Shown here: positions 1 to 10,506 of the stretch, in pieces
Numbering within the stretch: position 1 is the stretch's first letter
How the letters are laid out: each line of letters opens with the position of its first letter
From: Epiperipatus broadwayi
Lineage: Eukaryota; Onychophora; Udeonychophora; Euonychophora; Peripatidae
Direction of reading: 5' to 3'
NCBI GenBank assembly: GCA_028023455.1
Contig: JAQFVV010000022.1
Span: forward strand, 7,833,100 to 7,897,099
Length of the DNA stretch: 64,000 nt
The notes under the pieces: model-generated
Databases searched by the model: none
Seen by the model: the letters and a program-made list of their open reading frames with translations, nothing else
What the model was told of the DNA's origin: nothing
Program-made: the position numbers and the translations under genes

Positions 1-528
1 GAAGGCATTCAACAGCATTATACAACAAGCTGCAACAAATAAGAAGCAGAGATGCAAAGGTCATGGATCCATATTTCTATGTAGCCACCTGGTTACTATT
101 AAAATCACAAGCTAATTTATAGGAACATGCAAAGCTAGTCATTATATAAGCACAGCATATTCAAACAAAATCTAAAAGGGCAATATAAAATATGGATTTT
201 CACATAGCTGAAGAAATTTATAAAACTTATGACTAGTAAACAAAGATGATAACAAAATATTAACAAAAGATTGCAGGAGACACACCAATGAACAACAAAA
301 TCAGAAATGAGTAGCAGTAACTTATAAAGCAATTTAATTCAATAGATTTACTGATGTAGACCCCATCCAACACTTCTATATCAATGTTCTCAAAACACAT
401 GCCATTGTAACCAAGGCATAAGGATGTAGCCTTCATGTAACCTTTATAGACAATAAAGAATATTATTGAAACATCATTATCATAATCATAACAACAACAA
501 TAATAATAACATAATGATGATGATGATG

Positions 529-576
<48 letters not shown>

Positions 577-1837
577 TGGCTATCAACTGTTCTCACAAAA
601 TATTCATCAATAATTATCAAATGTTTTTAATAAATGATTACATAATATATTATATAGTCATATTCTCTCACACAAAGTTTCTGTCAGGATTTGACTTAGA
701 AATCATCATTAATTGCATTCATTATTTTGAAAACAAGTAAATATGATTTTATATATGATCATTTTAATTAATTACTTATGTATTTAACTGGACTTAATGT
801 TAAGTTAATTTTGCTGAGAAAATTCTAAGAATTTCGTGACCTCTGTGGCGCACTACATGTATTAAAAGCAATCCATTTGACAATAATTAATTTGTAAAAT
901 TTTATTTTAGTCTCATAAAATTTTCTTATTATTATTTGAAAACAAATGATATAAAATAAATACAATTGTAGAGAGGTTTCAGCATAAAAGTAAAATGAAT
1001 ATAAAATAGAATGCATGACTATTAAATATAACGTAAATAAATAAAATAGAGTATGAGCTTGGAATTTGATTACTACATGATAATATTAAAAGAAAGATTG
1101 TTGTTAAATTTTGTAACTTTTCTCCTCTTATAAATATCTCAATGTTGTATGCAGTTTTTGTATATACTAATAACTATATTTTCTTTCCGTTTTGAAATAA
1201 AAAGAAACTGACTAAACAATGCTTTAGATTTTCACATAAGATTTTAAACAAAATTAGAACATTTCTGTGCAATGAAAATAGTATGGAAAATTTGAATATG
1301 CAGACAAAAATAAATTAAGATATATATATATAATTGTTATATTTATAGAAATGGAAAAAAAAAACCCCATAAATATTGTACTTTGATTAATAAATATCAA
1401 ATTCACAAATTTGATTCAATCACTTCAAATAAATATATTAATAATTATTACTAATCATTTACTAAACTAAAAATTATCTCTATCTAGAATAACTCAATTT
1501 CAACTCTTTTTCATATCAAATATAAATATTTAGTCACATGACTCTCAATATGCATTACCAAGTGAACTAATATTCTTCACTTAACATAAGTTATAATCTT
1601 TTATGCATATCTTTAACATTTCTTTAGTATTTATCAATACTAAATTTTAAACTCTGTTTTACACTATTAAAAACTTTCTGTACTCACAATTTTTAAATAT
1701 ATCTAAAAAAAAACATATTAAATATGAAAAAAGAGAGTAGAAATTGAACATTTCCAGTGTTCATGTTTAATTAAAAAACAAATACATTAATCATTAACTG
1801 AGATTTAAGATTTATATCTGATCTGCATATCACTAAC
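1..1837. other. AT-rich intergenic DNA
   Basis: No gene recognised. The stretch is A/T-rich with short homopolymers. Its only clear structure is the trinucleotide tract at about 507-575. Open frames here are short and leucine/tyrosine/isoleucine-rich, as expected from AT-rich noise. Confidence 0.6.
507..575. repeat. (ATG)n/(AAT)n microsatellite
   Basis: ATG-type triplets run straight into about 14 AAT/ATA triplets. This mix of adjoining trinucleotides resembles the (TGA)n-type tails seen at RTE 3' ends elsewhere in the window, but no RTE coding remnant adjoins it. Confidence 0.8.
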
Positions 1838-1972
1838 AACCATTATGAATTCACTTCAGGATGAAGGTCTCTCCAAATTCAAACCATCTTCTCCAATCAT
1901 TAGCTTCACCCCTTGCACACTTTCTTATTTCAGCCATCCATCTCACATGTGGTCTCATTCTTGGTCTTTTAA
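1838..1972 (-). mobile_element. RTE-clade LINE, extreme 3' end (truncated)
   Basis: Read on the minus strand this encodes the last ~35 residues of an RTE-type reverse transcriptase tail: a RPHVRWMAEI-like stretch, then a tryptophan/arginine-rich segment ending FGETFIL. It aligns by eye with the better copies at 23715-24031 and 39590-40025. After the coding part the sequence keeps the ATAATGGTTG motif of those copies. It is a dead 5'-truncated insertion. Confidence 0.7.
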
Positions 1973-2136
1973 TAAGTGATTACTAATAATTATTATTATA
2001 TTAATATGAAGTGCTTGGCATCAAAGTTATAAATGCAGAAAGTTTGACACTTGTTATTACTGATAAATAATGAATAAATAATAAAGACATTTGAACCAGA
2101 ACAAACAATAATTTAACATAAAATGCAACTTGTAGG

Positions 2137-2382
2137 CAATTTGTCTTATTCTGATGTCTTTATTTAGTATATACCTATATATCTAACTATAATAATAGAG
2201 TTCTAGCTATTAAAAACTGGCTCTCACTCTGCTCCCCTCATATACTTCTTATGGGCCTACAATTTGTCTTATTCTGATGTCTTTATTTAGTATATACCTA
2301 TATAAGTAACTATAATAATAGAGTTCTAGCTATTAAAAACTGGCTCTCACTCTGCTCCCCTCATATACTTCTTATGGGTGAA
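2137..2382 (+). repeat. Tandem duplication, 2 x 123 bp
   Basis: Two nearly identical 123-bp units (about 2137-2259 and 2260-2382) lie at the 5' edge of the L1-like LINE and cover the start of its endonuclease. The period is a multiple of three (41 codons). The second copy is continuous with the reading frame: an open frame reading AIKNWLSLCSPHILLMGETK runs into the protein, so the ATG at 2374 is internal to the original protein and not its true start. Confidence 0.85.
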
Positions 2383-4695
2383 ACTAAATATCACCATAAG
2401 ACTGATCATAAAATATTATCTCTTCTCTCAGCTCTCGGATTTACTAGATTTTCCATAGGCCATTCTGCTTCAGGTGGAGTCGGTATTCTTCTCAGCAAGT
2501 CAACACCACCAAACAGTTTTAGCATTCTATTCCTAGATGCCAATATTATTGTCATAGAAATAGACTATTGGGGTTATCCGATCATCATAGCTTATATATA
2601 TACAGCCAAAGACACCTCTCAATATCTAAAAATAATCCATATCCTAAATGCCATCAATGCTAACAGAGCCTCCCCTACTATTCTTCTGGGAGACTTTAAC
2701 ACCACATACAACGACTTCAACAAGAGATTTTTGCATCTAATAAATCGCAGATTAATGTGTGGAGAGGGTTTCTTCCATCCTGAAGCCTACTCTTTCTATA
2801 CTAAAACTAAAAAGTCTCTGATTGATTTGGTTTTCTACACCCCAGATCTCCATTTCAACCTTGATGCAGCCTTGGCCCCTGCTGCTTTCTCTGATCATAT
2901 GGCTCTAATCTTACAACTTACACCTATTGCAATCCCTACACCTATTGATGGACCTGGTAAAACCATGCGCATGATCACCCAATCAAATATGACCAAAGCG
3001 ATAGTGTCTGAGGCATACATCCTTTTCCAGAAAATAAACATCCTTTCCCTTCCTGCTGAGGAGGGCTGGTTTTCCTTCATTGGAATACTTCAGTCCATAT
3101 TAAATCACCACACCAGGAAAATCAAAGGACCTAATGGTCTTCTAAATGACCTAACAGACATTAATATACAACTTCAAGCATCACAGCAAAATTTCACAAA
3201 TACAGAAAAAATTATCTTCCTTAAAAATCTCTACAAAATCAAGCAAAAGTCCCTTGCAGAATATATATCCATCAGAAGAGCCAAATGTTTCTTAGCACAA
3301 CAACACTGCTGGATGAGAGACTACCTCAGATGGGCACTGGGATACAATAAAAAACAAATCACTCCCTTATCCATTAATACTAATGGAACCAATCTTATTG
3401 GATTTCCAATGATGCAGCACATCAGCAAACAATTCTGCCAATTAATGCAAAAAGATGGAGCTCCTCCTATAAACAGCTGGTTGGATGCTGGTGACCCTGG
3501 TGAACATGGCATCACGGAAATCCAAATCAAAAAGAAGATAACATCTCTCCCTGACGGCGTTCATCCTGGCCTTCATGGCATCCCAAATTTCCTTCTCAAA
3601 CACCTCAGTCAATTCACTGTGCCAATTATTAAAAAAATGATTGATCACCTAGCCTCCAGCAACAGAAATATAACAGATCTTTACCCAGTGGCACTCGTGC
3701 CTTTTATTAAAAAAGCAAAACCACTAAACGACATTAACAGTATCTGGCCAATTTCCATGACCCCATTGCTTATCAAGATAATTGAGTCAGTCATTAAAGA
3801 TCAAATCCAAACTCAAATTCTTAGCCATATCTCGTCAAACCAATATGGAAAAAAGGGATCATCAACCTTGCATGCTATGTCCAATGTAACTGCACTGTTC
3901 AATTACATCAGAGGACATCGTAAATCAAAACCTATTGCTGTCCAGCTGGATGTTGCAGCAGCATTTGATTCAGTCCAGATAAACACCCTCCTGGATATTC
4001 TGTTGGAATGCAATATTCCAGCTGGGATTGTACAGATGGTCAGCAATCTGCTCAACAACAGAGAGATTTTTCTCTCTCTTGATGGCAAGATCACACCAGG
4101 CTTCAAGCCATACAAGTCGATCCCTCAAGGATCCCCACTCAGTGCCCTTTTCTTCACAACATACATCAACCCTCTTCTGACGGATATAGAAAAAAACCTC
4201 CCTGGAATTTTCCTTCCCTCTCTCAATAAAAACTTCAATGTATTTGCATATATAGATGACATCATGGTTGTTCTTCCCACCATTAAATACCTTCCCCATC
4301 TCATGAACATATTAAACAGAAATACAGCAAAACTTGGCCTACAAATAAATTTTAACAAATCTTCCATCTGGAAGATAATGTCTGGTAAACAAATTAACTC
4401 TCCCTTTTCTGCAAAACCCCAAAGATACCTAGGTTTTCCAATCTACAAAACTCCAACTGCAATGGCAAGAGAGATTCAAGATGCAATCCTCCATTCAACT
4501 GAAGCCATCACCACTTCACTCTCTAGAGTATACCTTTCATTATATGGAAAGGTTGGCCTCCTCAACATGATCATAATGCCAAAAATCTCGTATTATCTTC
4601 CATTCATTAAAATGTCTAAACAGTTTCAAAATAAAATTAACCAATTATGCACCAAACTTCTCTGGAGAGGAAGGACAGTTGCTATTAGCTTGTGA
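2374..4695 (+). CDS. LINE endonuclease-reverse transcriptase (partial)
   Basis: An open frame of 773 codons for the EN-RT polyprotein of an L1/Tx1-like LINE, which nicks target DNA and copies its own RNA onto the nick. EN motifs: GILLS, then LGDFN at 2686-2700, LIDLVFYTP, and SDH at 2890-2898. RT motifs: a PIAVQLDVAAAFDSVQ block (catalytic Asp), IPQGSPLS, the catalytic YIDD at 4249-4260 in place of the usual FADD/YADD, then LGLQINFNKS and RYLGFPIYK. The ATG used here is not the native start, because homologous coding continues upstream into the 123-bp duplication. The frame ends at TGA 4693-4695, but coding similarity continues downstream, so this is a premature stop. Long and otherwise intact, it suggests a fairly young inactive copy. 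Confidence 0.9.
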   Translation: MGETKYHHKTDHKILSLLSALGFTRFSIGHSASGGVGILLSKSTPPNSFSILFLDANIIVIEIDYWGYPIIIAYIYTAKDTSQYLKIIHILNAINANRASPTILLGDFNTTYNDFNKRFLHLINRRLMCGEGFFHPEAYSFYTKTKKSLIDLVFYTPDLHFNLDAALAPAAFSDHMALILQLTPIAIPTPIDGPGKTMRMITQSNMTKAIVSEAYILFQKINILSLPAEEGWFSFIGILQSILNHHTRKIKGPNGLLNDLTDINIQLQASQQNFTNTEKIIFLKNLYKIKQKSLAEYISIRRAKCFLAQQHCWMRDYLRWALGYNKKQITPLSINTNGTNLIGFPMMQHISKQFCQLMQKDGAPPINSWLDAGDPGEHGITEIQIKKKITSLPDGVHPGLHGIPNFLLKHLSQFTVPIIKKMIDHLASSNRNITDLYPVALVPFIKKAKPLNDINSIWPISMTPLLIKIIESVIKDQIQTQILSHISSNQYGKKGSSTLHAMSNVTALFNYIRGHRKSKPIAVQLDVAAAFDSVQINTLLDILLECNIPAGIVQMVSNLLNNREIFLSLDGKITPGFKPYKSIPQGSPLSALFFTTYINPLLTDIEKNLPGIFLPSLNKNFNVFAYIDDIMVVLPTIKYLPHLMNILNRNTAKLGLQINFNKSSIWKIMSGKQINSPFSAKPQRYLGFPIYKTPTAMAREIQDAILHSTEAITTSLSRVYLSLYGKVGLLNMIIMPKISYYLPFIKMSKQFQNKINQLCTKLLWRGRTVAISL

Positions 4696-5527
4696 GGTAT
4701 CCAATGACCACGCAGGTTCAATGGACTGTCATTCCACTCAATACAAGCAATCATTTTACAGAAAACCCACAACCCTCTACATAATCTGATCCTCTCCTGT
4801 GGATACTCTAACATTATTAAAAAAATTACACCGGCAGATCATCCTCCACCCTCTTCCAGTTCATGGATAGCATCCCTAATACAACACCTACAACTTTATA
4901 ACCCGATAATACCCTTTAACCTTAACCAAAAAGTCACCTTATGGGAAGCATACAATATAATCAACTATAATCAACAACCCATTAAAACCAGCCTAAAAGT
5001 AACCAACCAAAGACTCATTACACACTTCAAAAGATGGAGTCTGGAACCCAAATTCCTTGACTTCATCATTAAAATAAATCTTAATGCGCTACCCATGAAT
5101 TGGTTTCTTTATCACTGAAGAGGTTTTACCACCATTGACCCTATATGTGGCCTGTGTGCTCATGAAGATGAAGCCATAGACCATATTATACACCGGTGCC
5201 CAAGACTTAAAACTCTGAAAGATATAATTATAATCAATTCCAACATAAGACCTGATATGATTTTCTCACTTGAAAATGCCATTCATAATGAATTTTTTTT
5301 CAATAATAAGGCTTTCTACCTTTGTCCTTTAATCCATATGGATAGTGAGATGCAAAAGTCTCATGGAATTTCCCCCACCACAAATCATACCATTGTTTTA
5401 TCAAACGCTCAAAAAAATCAAGAAACGTGACGAGCTCCTCGCCTCCAGTAAAGTCTTTGTTGACACCTGGTCTTTAATTGCTCTTTCCTTTTCCTGTTTA
5501 CCAATTCCCACCTACCCAGCATTATAG
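4696..5527 (+). pseudogene. LINE RT C-terminal domain with zinc knuckle (broken)
   Basis: Continues the RT protein after the premature stop. In the same frame there are further stops at TGA 4705-4707 and TGA 5116-5118, with LINE-like sequence on both sides. The knuckle begins at 5146 and reads CGLCAHEDEAIDHIIHRC, spacing C-x2-C-x7-H-x4-C, as in zf-RVT and other LINE C-terminal domains. Near 5345 the coding signal appears to switch frame into a stretch ending FVDTWSLIALSFS at about 5527, which suggests a frameshift. All three in-frame stops are TGA. The first two may derive from CGA by C-to-T decay. Confidence 0.75.
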
Positions 5528-5818
5528 AATAGTCAATTATAAAAGAAAATATTCATGTTTATATTAAAAATGCTAATACCATTAAACAAGTTCTTAGAAT
5601 CTCTTCACTATATCTAACCACATAAGAGTATAACATTGTGCTCTCATAACATAATCTAGCCAGATGACAAATAGAACATTATATAATCATATTATTGTAC
5701 AATTTATTCATTTATTTATCCTTTATTAGTATGTAATCACTATTTATTGTTAATAAAATTTTTATTGAAATATCTAACTATAATAATTAATAGAAATGAA
5801 GAGAAGAAGAGAGAGAAA
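5528..5818. other. LINE 3' region and spacer
   Basis: Presumed 3' UTR of the L1-like element up to about 5770, then AT-rich spacer. No other signal is visible. Confidence 0.4.
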
Positions 5819-6098
5819 TTTTAACCTTTGTTGTTCTCAAGAAGTTCTCAATTACTACTAATTGACAAATTCCTGAGGCTAAGCCAGTTTTACTCATAAG
5901 CCTATAATAGCTTTTTTGTTGGCTTTTTTTTTTCATATATCAAAGCATTGACCGGGAAATGAATCCGGGCCAGCTGCTTGGAAGGAAAATACACCCAACA
6001 AAAGAGCTATATGTTTATGGATAAAATTTACTTAGCCTCGGGAATTTCAATTAGTAGTAATTGAGAATTTCTTGGTAACAGCAAAGATTAAAGATTTT
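5819..6098. repeat. Fold-back repeat around a tRNA-like core
   Basis: Two arms of roughly 100 bp are inverted copies. Near 5840 the left arm carries TCTCAATTACTACTAATTGA, and the right arm near 6050 carries its reverse complement with few changes. The loop holds the tRNA-Gly-like sequence described separately. No transposase or target duplication is seen. Confidence 0.7.
5925..5996 (-). mobile_element. tRNA-Gly-derived SINE fragment
   Basis: On the minus strand, CCTTCCAAGCAG matches the anticodon arm of tRNA-Gly(TCC). It is followed by a T-arm-like CCCGG...CCCGG hairpin, then CAATGC and an A-rich tail. The tail context (ATGCTTTGATATATG before the A run) matches the other SINE copies. The D arm and A box are missing, so it is a fragment. 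Confidence 0.6.
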
Positions 6099-6215
6099 CT
6101 CTCTCTATTTAATGGATATTATCTCCTCATTTTTATTAATTATTACAACAAACAATCCATAGAAACATTTAATTCAACTATCAACTATATATATATATAT
6201 ATATAATATTTAAAT

Positions 6216-6462
6216 ATAAGGATTTGAACTCATACTTTCAAGTTCCTTACAGCTATCCACTTCATCTTGTACAATTGGTATGCATAACCTCATACATATG
6301 AAGAAAAAAAAGATCTCCAATGTATATATTTTGTACCTAAACCAGCACTCAATCCATATTGGAGATCATTTATTTTTTTCACATATATGTGGTTGTGTGT
6401 ATCAATTGTATAAGATGGAGTGAATAGCTATAGGGAGCTTGAAAGTCTGAATTCAAATAAAT
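6216..6462. mobile_element. Fold-back family B, short copy
   Basis: A palindrome whose left arm begins GGATTTGAACTCA and whose right arm ends with the inverse. The arms carry AGATCTCCAAT and the inverted ATTGGAGATC. A hammerhead-like core remnant lies between them (GAGTGCTGGTTTAG on the minus strand), but the CTGATGA box is lost. Confidence 0.7.
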
Positions 6463-7105
6463 ATGTATGTTTGTGCATGAATGCAATATTTAATTAAAAC
6501 AGCATTTGATAACATGTAAGATCCTGGAATGATCAAATCTCCACAATATTTTAAAACTTTTAAAGAAATCTCATCTGAATTTGCATCTTATTCATTTGTA
6601 AGATTTCAGAGTTATCAGTCTAGTTGTTTTTGCCAGATCTGAATGAGTTGATAAGATAAATGTATTCCTAAATGCAATTGACTGAATTCTTTTATTATTA
6701 TTCAAAAGATAAACAAAATATTTTTTTTTATTCTGTTCTTAATATTATCATTATTATCTAATGATTAATAGAATAGTGATATTGTTTTTTTAATTGTTTA
6801 TATATTGCAATCACTCTTCAAAATATCAGTCAGCTCTGAAGATTCTATCATTCACCAGACTGTACCAACAAGCAAATTCTCAAATAAACTTCTTTTTTCT
6901 AAAAGACAAGTGTTATGAGAAGCCATCAAAGTCAATTATTGACATCTCATTAATGATAACATTTTGCAATGTTTAGGTCTTAAATAGTCCACTTCAGAAA
7001 TAGTTTTCATATGCTATTCACCTATATTAAAAAAAAGAATTCTTACTTCTATTATCTTCTAGTTTAATACTGATGAATTGAAAAAAATGTACAGTGATTA
7101 TGGCA
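6463..7105. other. AT-rich spacer
   Basis: No gene, repeat or RNA recognised. Short open frames look like chance. Confidence 0.5.
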
Positions 7106-7400
7106 ATAAACCACTAAACATCACATGATCACTGTTTCTTATGCTTGCTCATAACTGTTATTAAACAGGCAAAACTCTCCATACAGTAGTGCCACTCAGT
7201 GCAATCCAGAGTAATCAATGGATGCCAGAAGGCTTGTGCATAAAATCCCTATCTAGTGCCTACTCATCCAATATCCCCAGATTAGTTTTTGGCTTATGGC
7301 CTTTGTCAGTGAAGAGCCTTGGATCTGAGAGCACTGCTCTCAGTCTAAAGTGATTCAAAAAAAAAAATCACAGCTAAGATCTTCAGACTGCTAAATCTGT
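7106..7400 (-). mobile_element. Ribozyme-bearing repeat family A, single arm
   Basis: One arm only of the family A element. In plus-strand order it has AAACCACTAAACATCACATG, then CAGGCAAAACTCTCC, the GGATGCCAGAAGGCTTG block, and a hammerhead-like region at about 7270-7335 on the minus strand. The core is decayed: CTGACAA instead of CTGANGA and AAAA instead of GAAA. It should be inactive. Confidence 0.75.
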
Positions 7401-8386
7401 TTTCAACAGTGTTTTCTCAATGCAAAGAATGAAAAATTTAAGTCAAATTCTGATTCGTATAATAAAGGATCTACAATATGGCTGCATAAATGCACGAACC
7501 TATTATTAGAATTAATGCAGAGCATAATCACTGGCATGAGAAACTCATGATGACTAGAACTACACCATTTTATGTGTCTCAGGACAGTAAGGCAAAAAAA
7601 AAAAAAGTGAATGAAAATAAAAATGCAGAGAGAATATAAAAAAATTGCTTATGTCAAAGTATTTCCTAAGCTTTAATGAGATAACTCTTGATAATACCCA
7701 ACTTATTGATTTGTACATCACATATTTATATACATACGCAATATTAAATACTTTACATATAATAAATTGCTTTAAAATATTTTTTTTTTAAACTGATGAT
7801 TTAATTTTAAACTCTTTTGTAAGCATTTTTTAAAACAAGAGTTTCAGAAAAATGTGTTTTGTTCAGATTAGGGAAAAAAGTTGTAAACAACTTCATTAAC
7901 ATCATTTACTATTATTACTTGTATTGCTATATTTTTAAAAAATAAAAATAATTGTTTACTTTTTTACATTACATTTTTTATATAAAATTTCTTATTTAAA
8001 TTAATGTTATATTAAATGATATATTTCAAAGAAGTGAGAGAGAAGAAAAAGACAAATAATTATCATTCATGCAAATTATGTACATCTTTCATTATACATC
8101 ACTCAAAGACTAAGAAAAAAGAGTGAGATAAAAAAGGAAGCGTTTTATTTATTTTTAGTTAAGTACAGTACTTGCATTTTAAAAACAACTGTTGACTGTG
8201 CGTTTAAATATATGTTGTTTAACTGCTTCCTCAGACGTGAAAAGGCTGAACCATTATATTTTTTCTCTGTATTGCAATCATTTGATCAATCCACTTCACC
8301 ATAGATCTTTATTCTTTAGGTAAGAATAGATATTGATCTTTGTTGTGCTGTCTTTGACTCAGTTTCCTAATAAATTTCTGAACTAA
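7401..8386. other. AT-rich spacer
   Basis: Only A/T-rich low-complexity sequence and homopolymers are visible. Confidence 0.5.
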
Positions 8387-8794
8387 AAAAGAAACCTTGC
8401 ATTGATACGTCTTGCCACGTTTATAAACTTTTCGATTTGGTCAGTCAGATATAGAGTCACATTCAATAAAGGTTATGACCACCCCATTGATGAACTATTC
8501 TTCAATACCCTGTGTAAAATTAAAGAGGATGATAAACGCACCGGTCAACCCTGGTTGGTAGACCAGACATGGGGACAGTTTAGACTTTAGTCACACCATC
8601 GTACCGATCTCAACCGTCTGTACCCTACAGATAGTCTCAAATCCATGTGCTCCATTGACCCTATCCCAGATCAAAACTTGATTGAACTCTACTCAAAGGA
8701 TTCAGCTCTACTGAATCTTAATTTTATGAATTGGTTAATCGATAGACTATTTCACTCACTTTTTACTTGTACAAAACTCAGAAGTTGTAATTGA
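8387..8794 (+). pseudogene. Coding remnant, possibly LINE C-terminus
   Basis: A clearly more GC-rich island with coding character in one frame across about 135 codons, broken only by TAG at 8588-8590 and ending at TGA 8792-8794. It includes NFSIWSVRYRVTFNKGYDHP and, after the stop, HHRTDLNRLYPTDSLKS. The IWSVRYRVTFNK segment resembles the stretch after the zinc knuckle of L1/Tx1-like RT proteins, so I suspect a LINE C-terminus. A host exon cannot be excluded. There is no ATG at the start of the open frame. Confidence 0.4.
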
Positions 8795-8940
8795 TTTCAA
8801 TTGTAGCTGTTTATGAACTTAGAATTAGACCTAAATGGAATGCAAATAAATTGTTATTGAAAGTAAATTTCTGAGCTAATAACAATCATATTTATACTTA
8901 CCTATATAATAATTATTTGTTGAAAATTATCTTAATATAT

Positions 8941-9125
8941 ATCTAAGCACTTGTAGCATATATGTGTAGAGATGGTAATCTGGACCAACTGATGATTGCT
9001 GGTTTAGCATGAAATACGTATATTGGTGATTATTTATCTTTTCAACATATGTGTGTTCAAGTGTATCAGTGTTATGAGATAGTGTGGAGTGTGGTGGGTC
9101 ATGTGAAAGTCTGTGCTCATACCCT
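8941..9125 (+). mobile_element. Fold-back family B, single arm with best ribozyme
   Basis: The right-arm sequence of family B without its inverted partner: hammerhead region, ATTGGTGATTATTTATC, CATATGTGTGTTCAAGTG, TATCAGTGTTATGAGATAG, then the terminal region. It aligns with the right arms at 46745-46885 and 54640-54790. The lack of an inverted partner makes this the clearest monomer of the family. Confidence 0.7.
8977..9031 (+). ncRNA. Hammerhead ribozyme, type I (family B)
   Basis: All conserved hammerhead core parts are present. CTGATGA is at 8989-8995. Stem II pairs TGC (8997-8999) with GCA (9007-9009). GAAA is at 9011-9014. Stem III is the palindrome ATACGTAT (9014-9021), and the predicted cleavage site follows A9022. 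Stem I pairs CCAA (8985-8988) with TTGG (9023-9026), then, across a TGGA/T internal loop, AATC (8977-8980) with GATT (9028-9031). Sister copies have GATC/GATC here, so the outer pair changed from G-C to A-T on both sides. The 10.1-11.1 pair is T/T, which may weaken stem II. A very short palindromic stem III usually implies action as a dimer or in a tandem transcript. Activity is inferred, not shown. Confidence 0.75.
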
Positions 9126-9965
9126 GTCTATTAGAAAATAATAACGTAAACTGTGGTAACGTGTTTAAATTCTCTAAATGGGAAAGCTTTAAAAAGTAAC
9201 TTTCTTTTATGTCTGACTCCCACTAATTATCCACTTCTTTTTTAACATTCTTTCTTCAGCATGCAGTATCAACAACTGATTCATCTTAAGAGTGCTTCTA
9301 TCTTTTAATTATAATATATATACTTTACAGACCTTCTGTTCTTATAGCTTTTCTATTATTAATTAAAGTTTCTGGCTTTCAGGATTCAACTGGTCTATTT
9401 ATCTTTTTAGCAATTAATTCTACTGATTTTTTCCTTTTATTTCTAGACTTGCTTAATTGTAATTTAAATATTTTAATTGCTAAGTTATTTACAGCTTTAC
9501 CATATTAAGTATTATTTATTATATATATATAATAAATAAGAATTTACGGTGTTAAATATTTTATGTAATGTTTTGAGATTAACTCATTGCATCTATTTAA
9601 ATATAATTAAATCGACCTCTAGTAACAGTAAATGTCAATACATTTTTAAAGGCAAAAGAGATACTTCTTTATCTTCTTTTTCTTTCAATACATCTGGAGG
9701 ATTGTTTGCAATGTCTTTATTAGAAGGGATGAATTTTCAATCAATCATAAATTTATTTTTAAATAATTTAAAACCTGAATAACATATATACTAGGCAAGC
9801 ATGAAATTTTTTTCCAGTTTTAATATCGTAAATATAATTATATTTAAACAGTTTCACTAAGTTAATCTAAATATATATATAGTATAAATTTCTAATTTTC
9901 ACACACACATATATATACACCAATATTCAAATAGAAGTATATTGTCTATACTAAACTTAATGTAA
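9126..9965. other. AT-rich spacer
   Basis: No supported feature. A 77-codon open frame near 9549-9782 shows no recognisable motif. Confidence 0.5.
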
Positions 9966-10506
9966 TTGAAAGGGACTTGAACTCAGATTTCAAGCTTTCT
10001 GCAGCTATTCACTTCATCTTATACAATTGATACACATGACCATATATGTGTGAAAAAAATAAATGATCTCCAATATACATATTTTGAGTTGAACCAGCAC
10101 CCATCAGTTAATCCATATCACCATATCCAACACATATATACAATCAATGCTCAGTTTATATTAAGATAAATCTATAATGGTGGGCTGGCTTCAATCTTCT
10201 CCACCATCCACCCTTTCGGCCTTCCATATCGTTGAAAATCCAAAGATGGAATACTAAAAGTCCTTGTTGATACCAATATTACTGTCATACCCATATTGAT
10301 TTTTAGTCAGTCTGACCCCTCACATATAGGATTTTAATATATGTATTTAAACAGACAGAAGAGGGATGAGCAGAATACAGGTTGAATATGTAATATTCAA
10401 ATATAAGTATATTGTCTATACTAAACATAATGTATGTGTGTCACTTATATAAGATGAAGTGAATAGCTGCAGGGAGCTTGAAAATCTGAGTTCAAGTTTA
10501 TTCCAA
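9966..10506. mobile_element. Fold-back family B copy
   Basis: The left arm begins at CTTGAACTCAGATTTCAAGC, and the right arm ends with GAAAATCTGAGTTCAAG near 10495. The minus-strand hammerhead region (about 10073-10128) is damaged: CTGATGG replaces CTGATGA and AAAA replaces GAAA. An inner block (TTCAATCTTCTCCACCATCC) is shared with the copies at 46 and 54 kb. Confidence 0.75.

Larger units (their letters stand above)
2137..5770 (+). mobile_element. L1/Tx1-like non-LTR retrotransposon, 5'-truncated
   Basis: A LINE copy holding an apurinic-type endonuclease, a reverse transcriptase and a C-terminal CCHC knuckle, in that order. There is no ORF1 and no 5' UTR, so it is 5'-truncated. The 3' limit is estimated from the end of coding sequence (about 5527) plus an AT-rich tail ending in AATAAAATTTTTATTG near 5770. 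No clear poly(A) or flanking target duplication was found. The clade call rests on the L1-like thumb region (LSLYGKVGLLNMIIMPKISY) and the zinc knuckle. It is an inference without a tree. Confidence 0.75.

Noticed and set aside
260-586. Minus-strand open frame rich in Leu and Ser
   Set aside because: Microsatellite translation with no domain.
4693-5118. In-frame TGA codons in LINE sequences (three here, one at ~39.9 kb, one at ~51.5 kb), at least two at Trp positions, hinting at TGA reassignment
   Set aside because: The same elements use TGG for Trp widely, some stops fit CGA-to-TGA decay, and all are in dead transposons. Ordinary C-to-T decay explains them.
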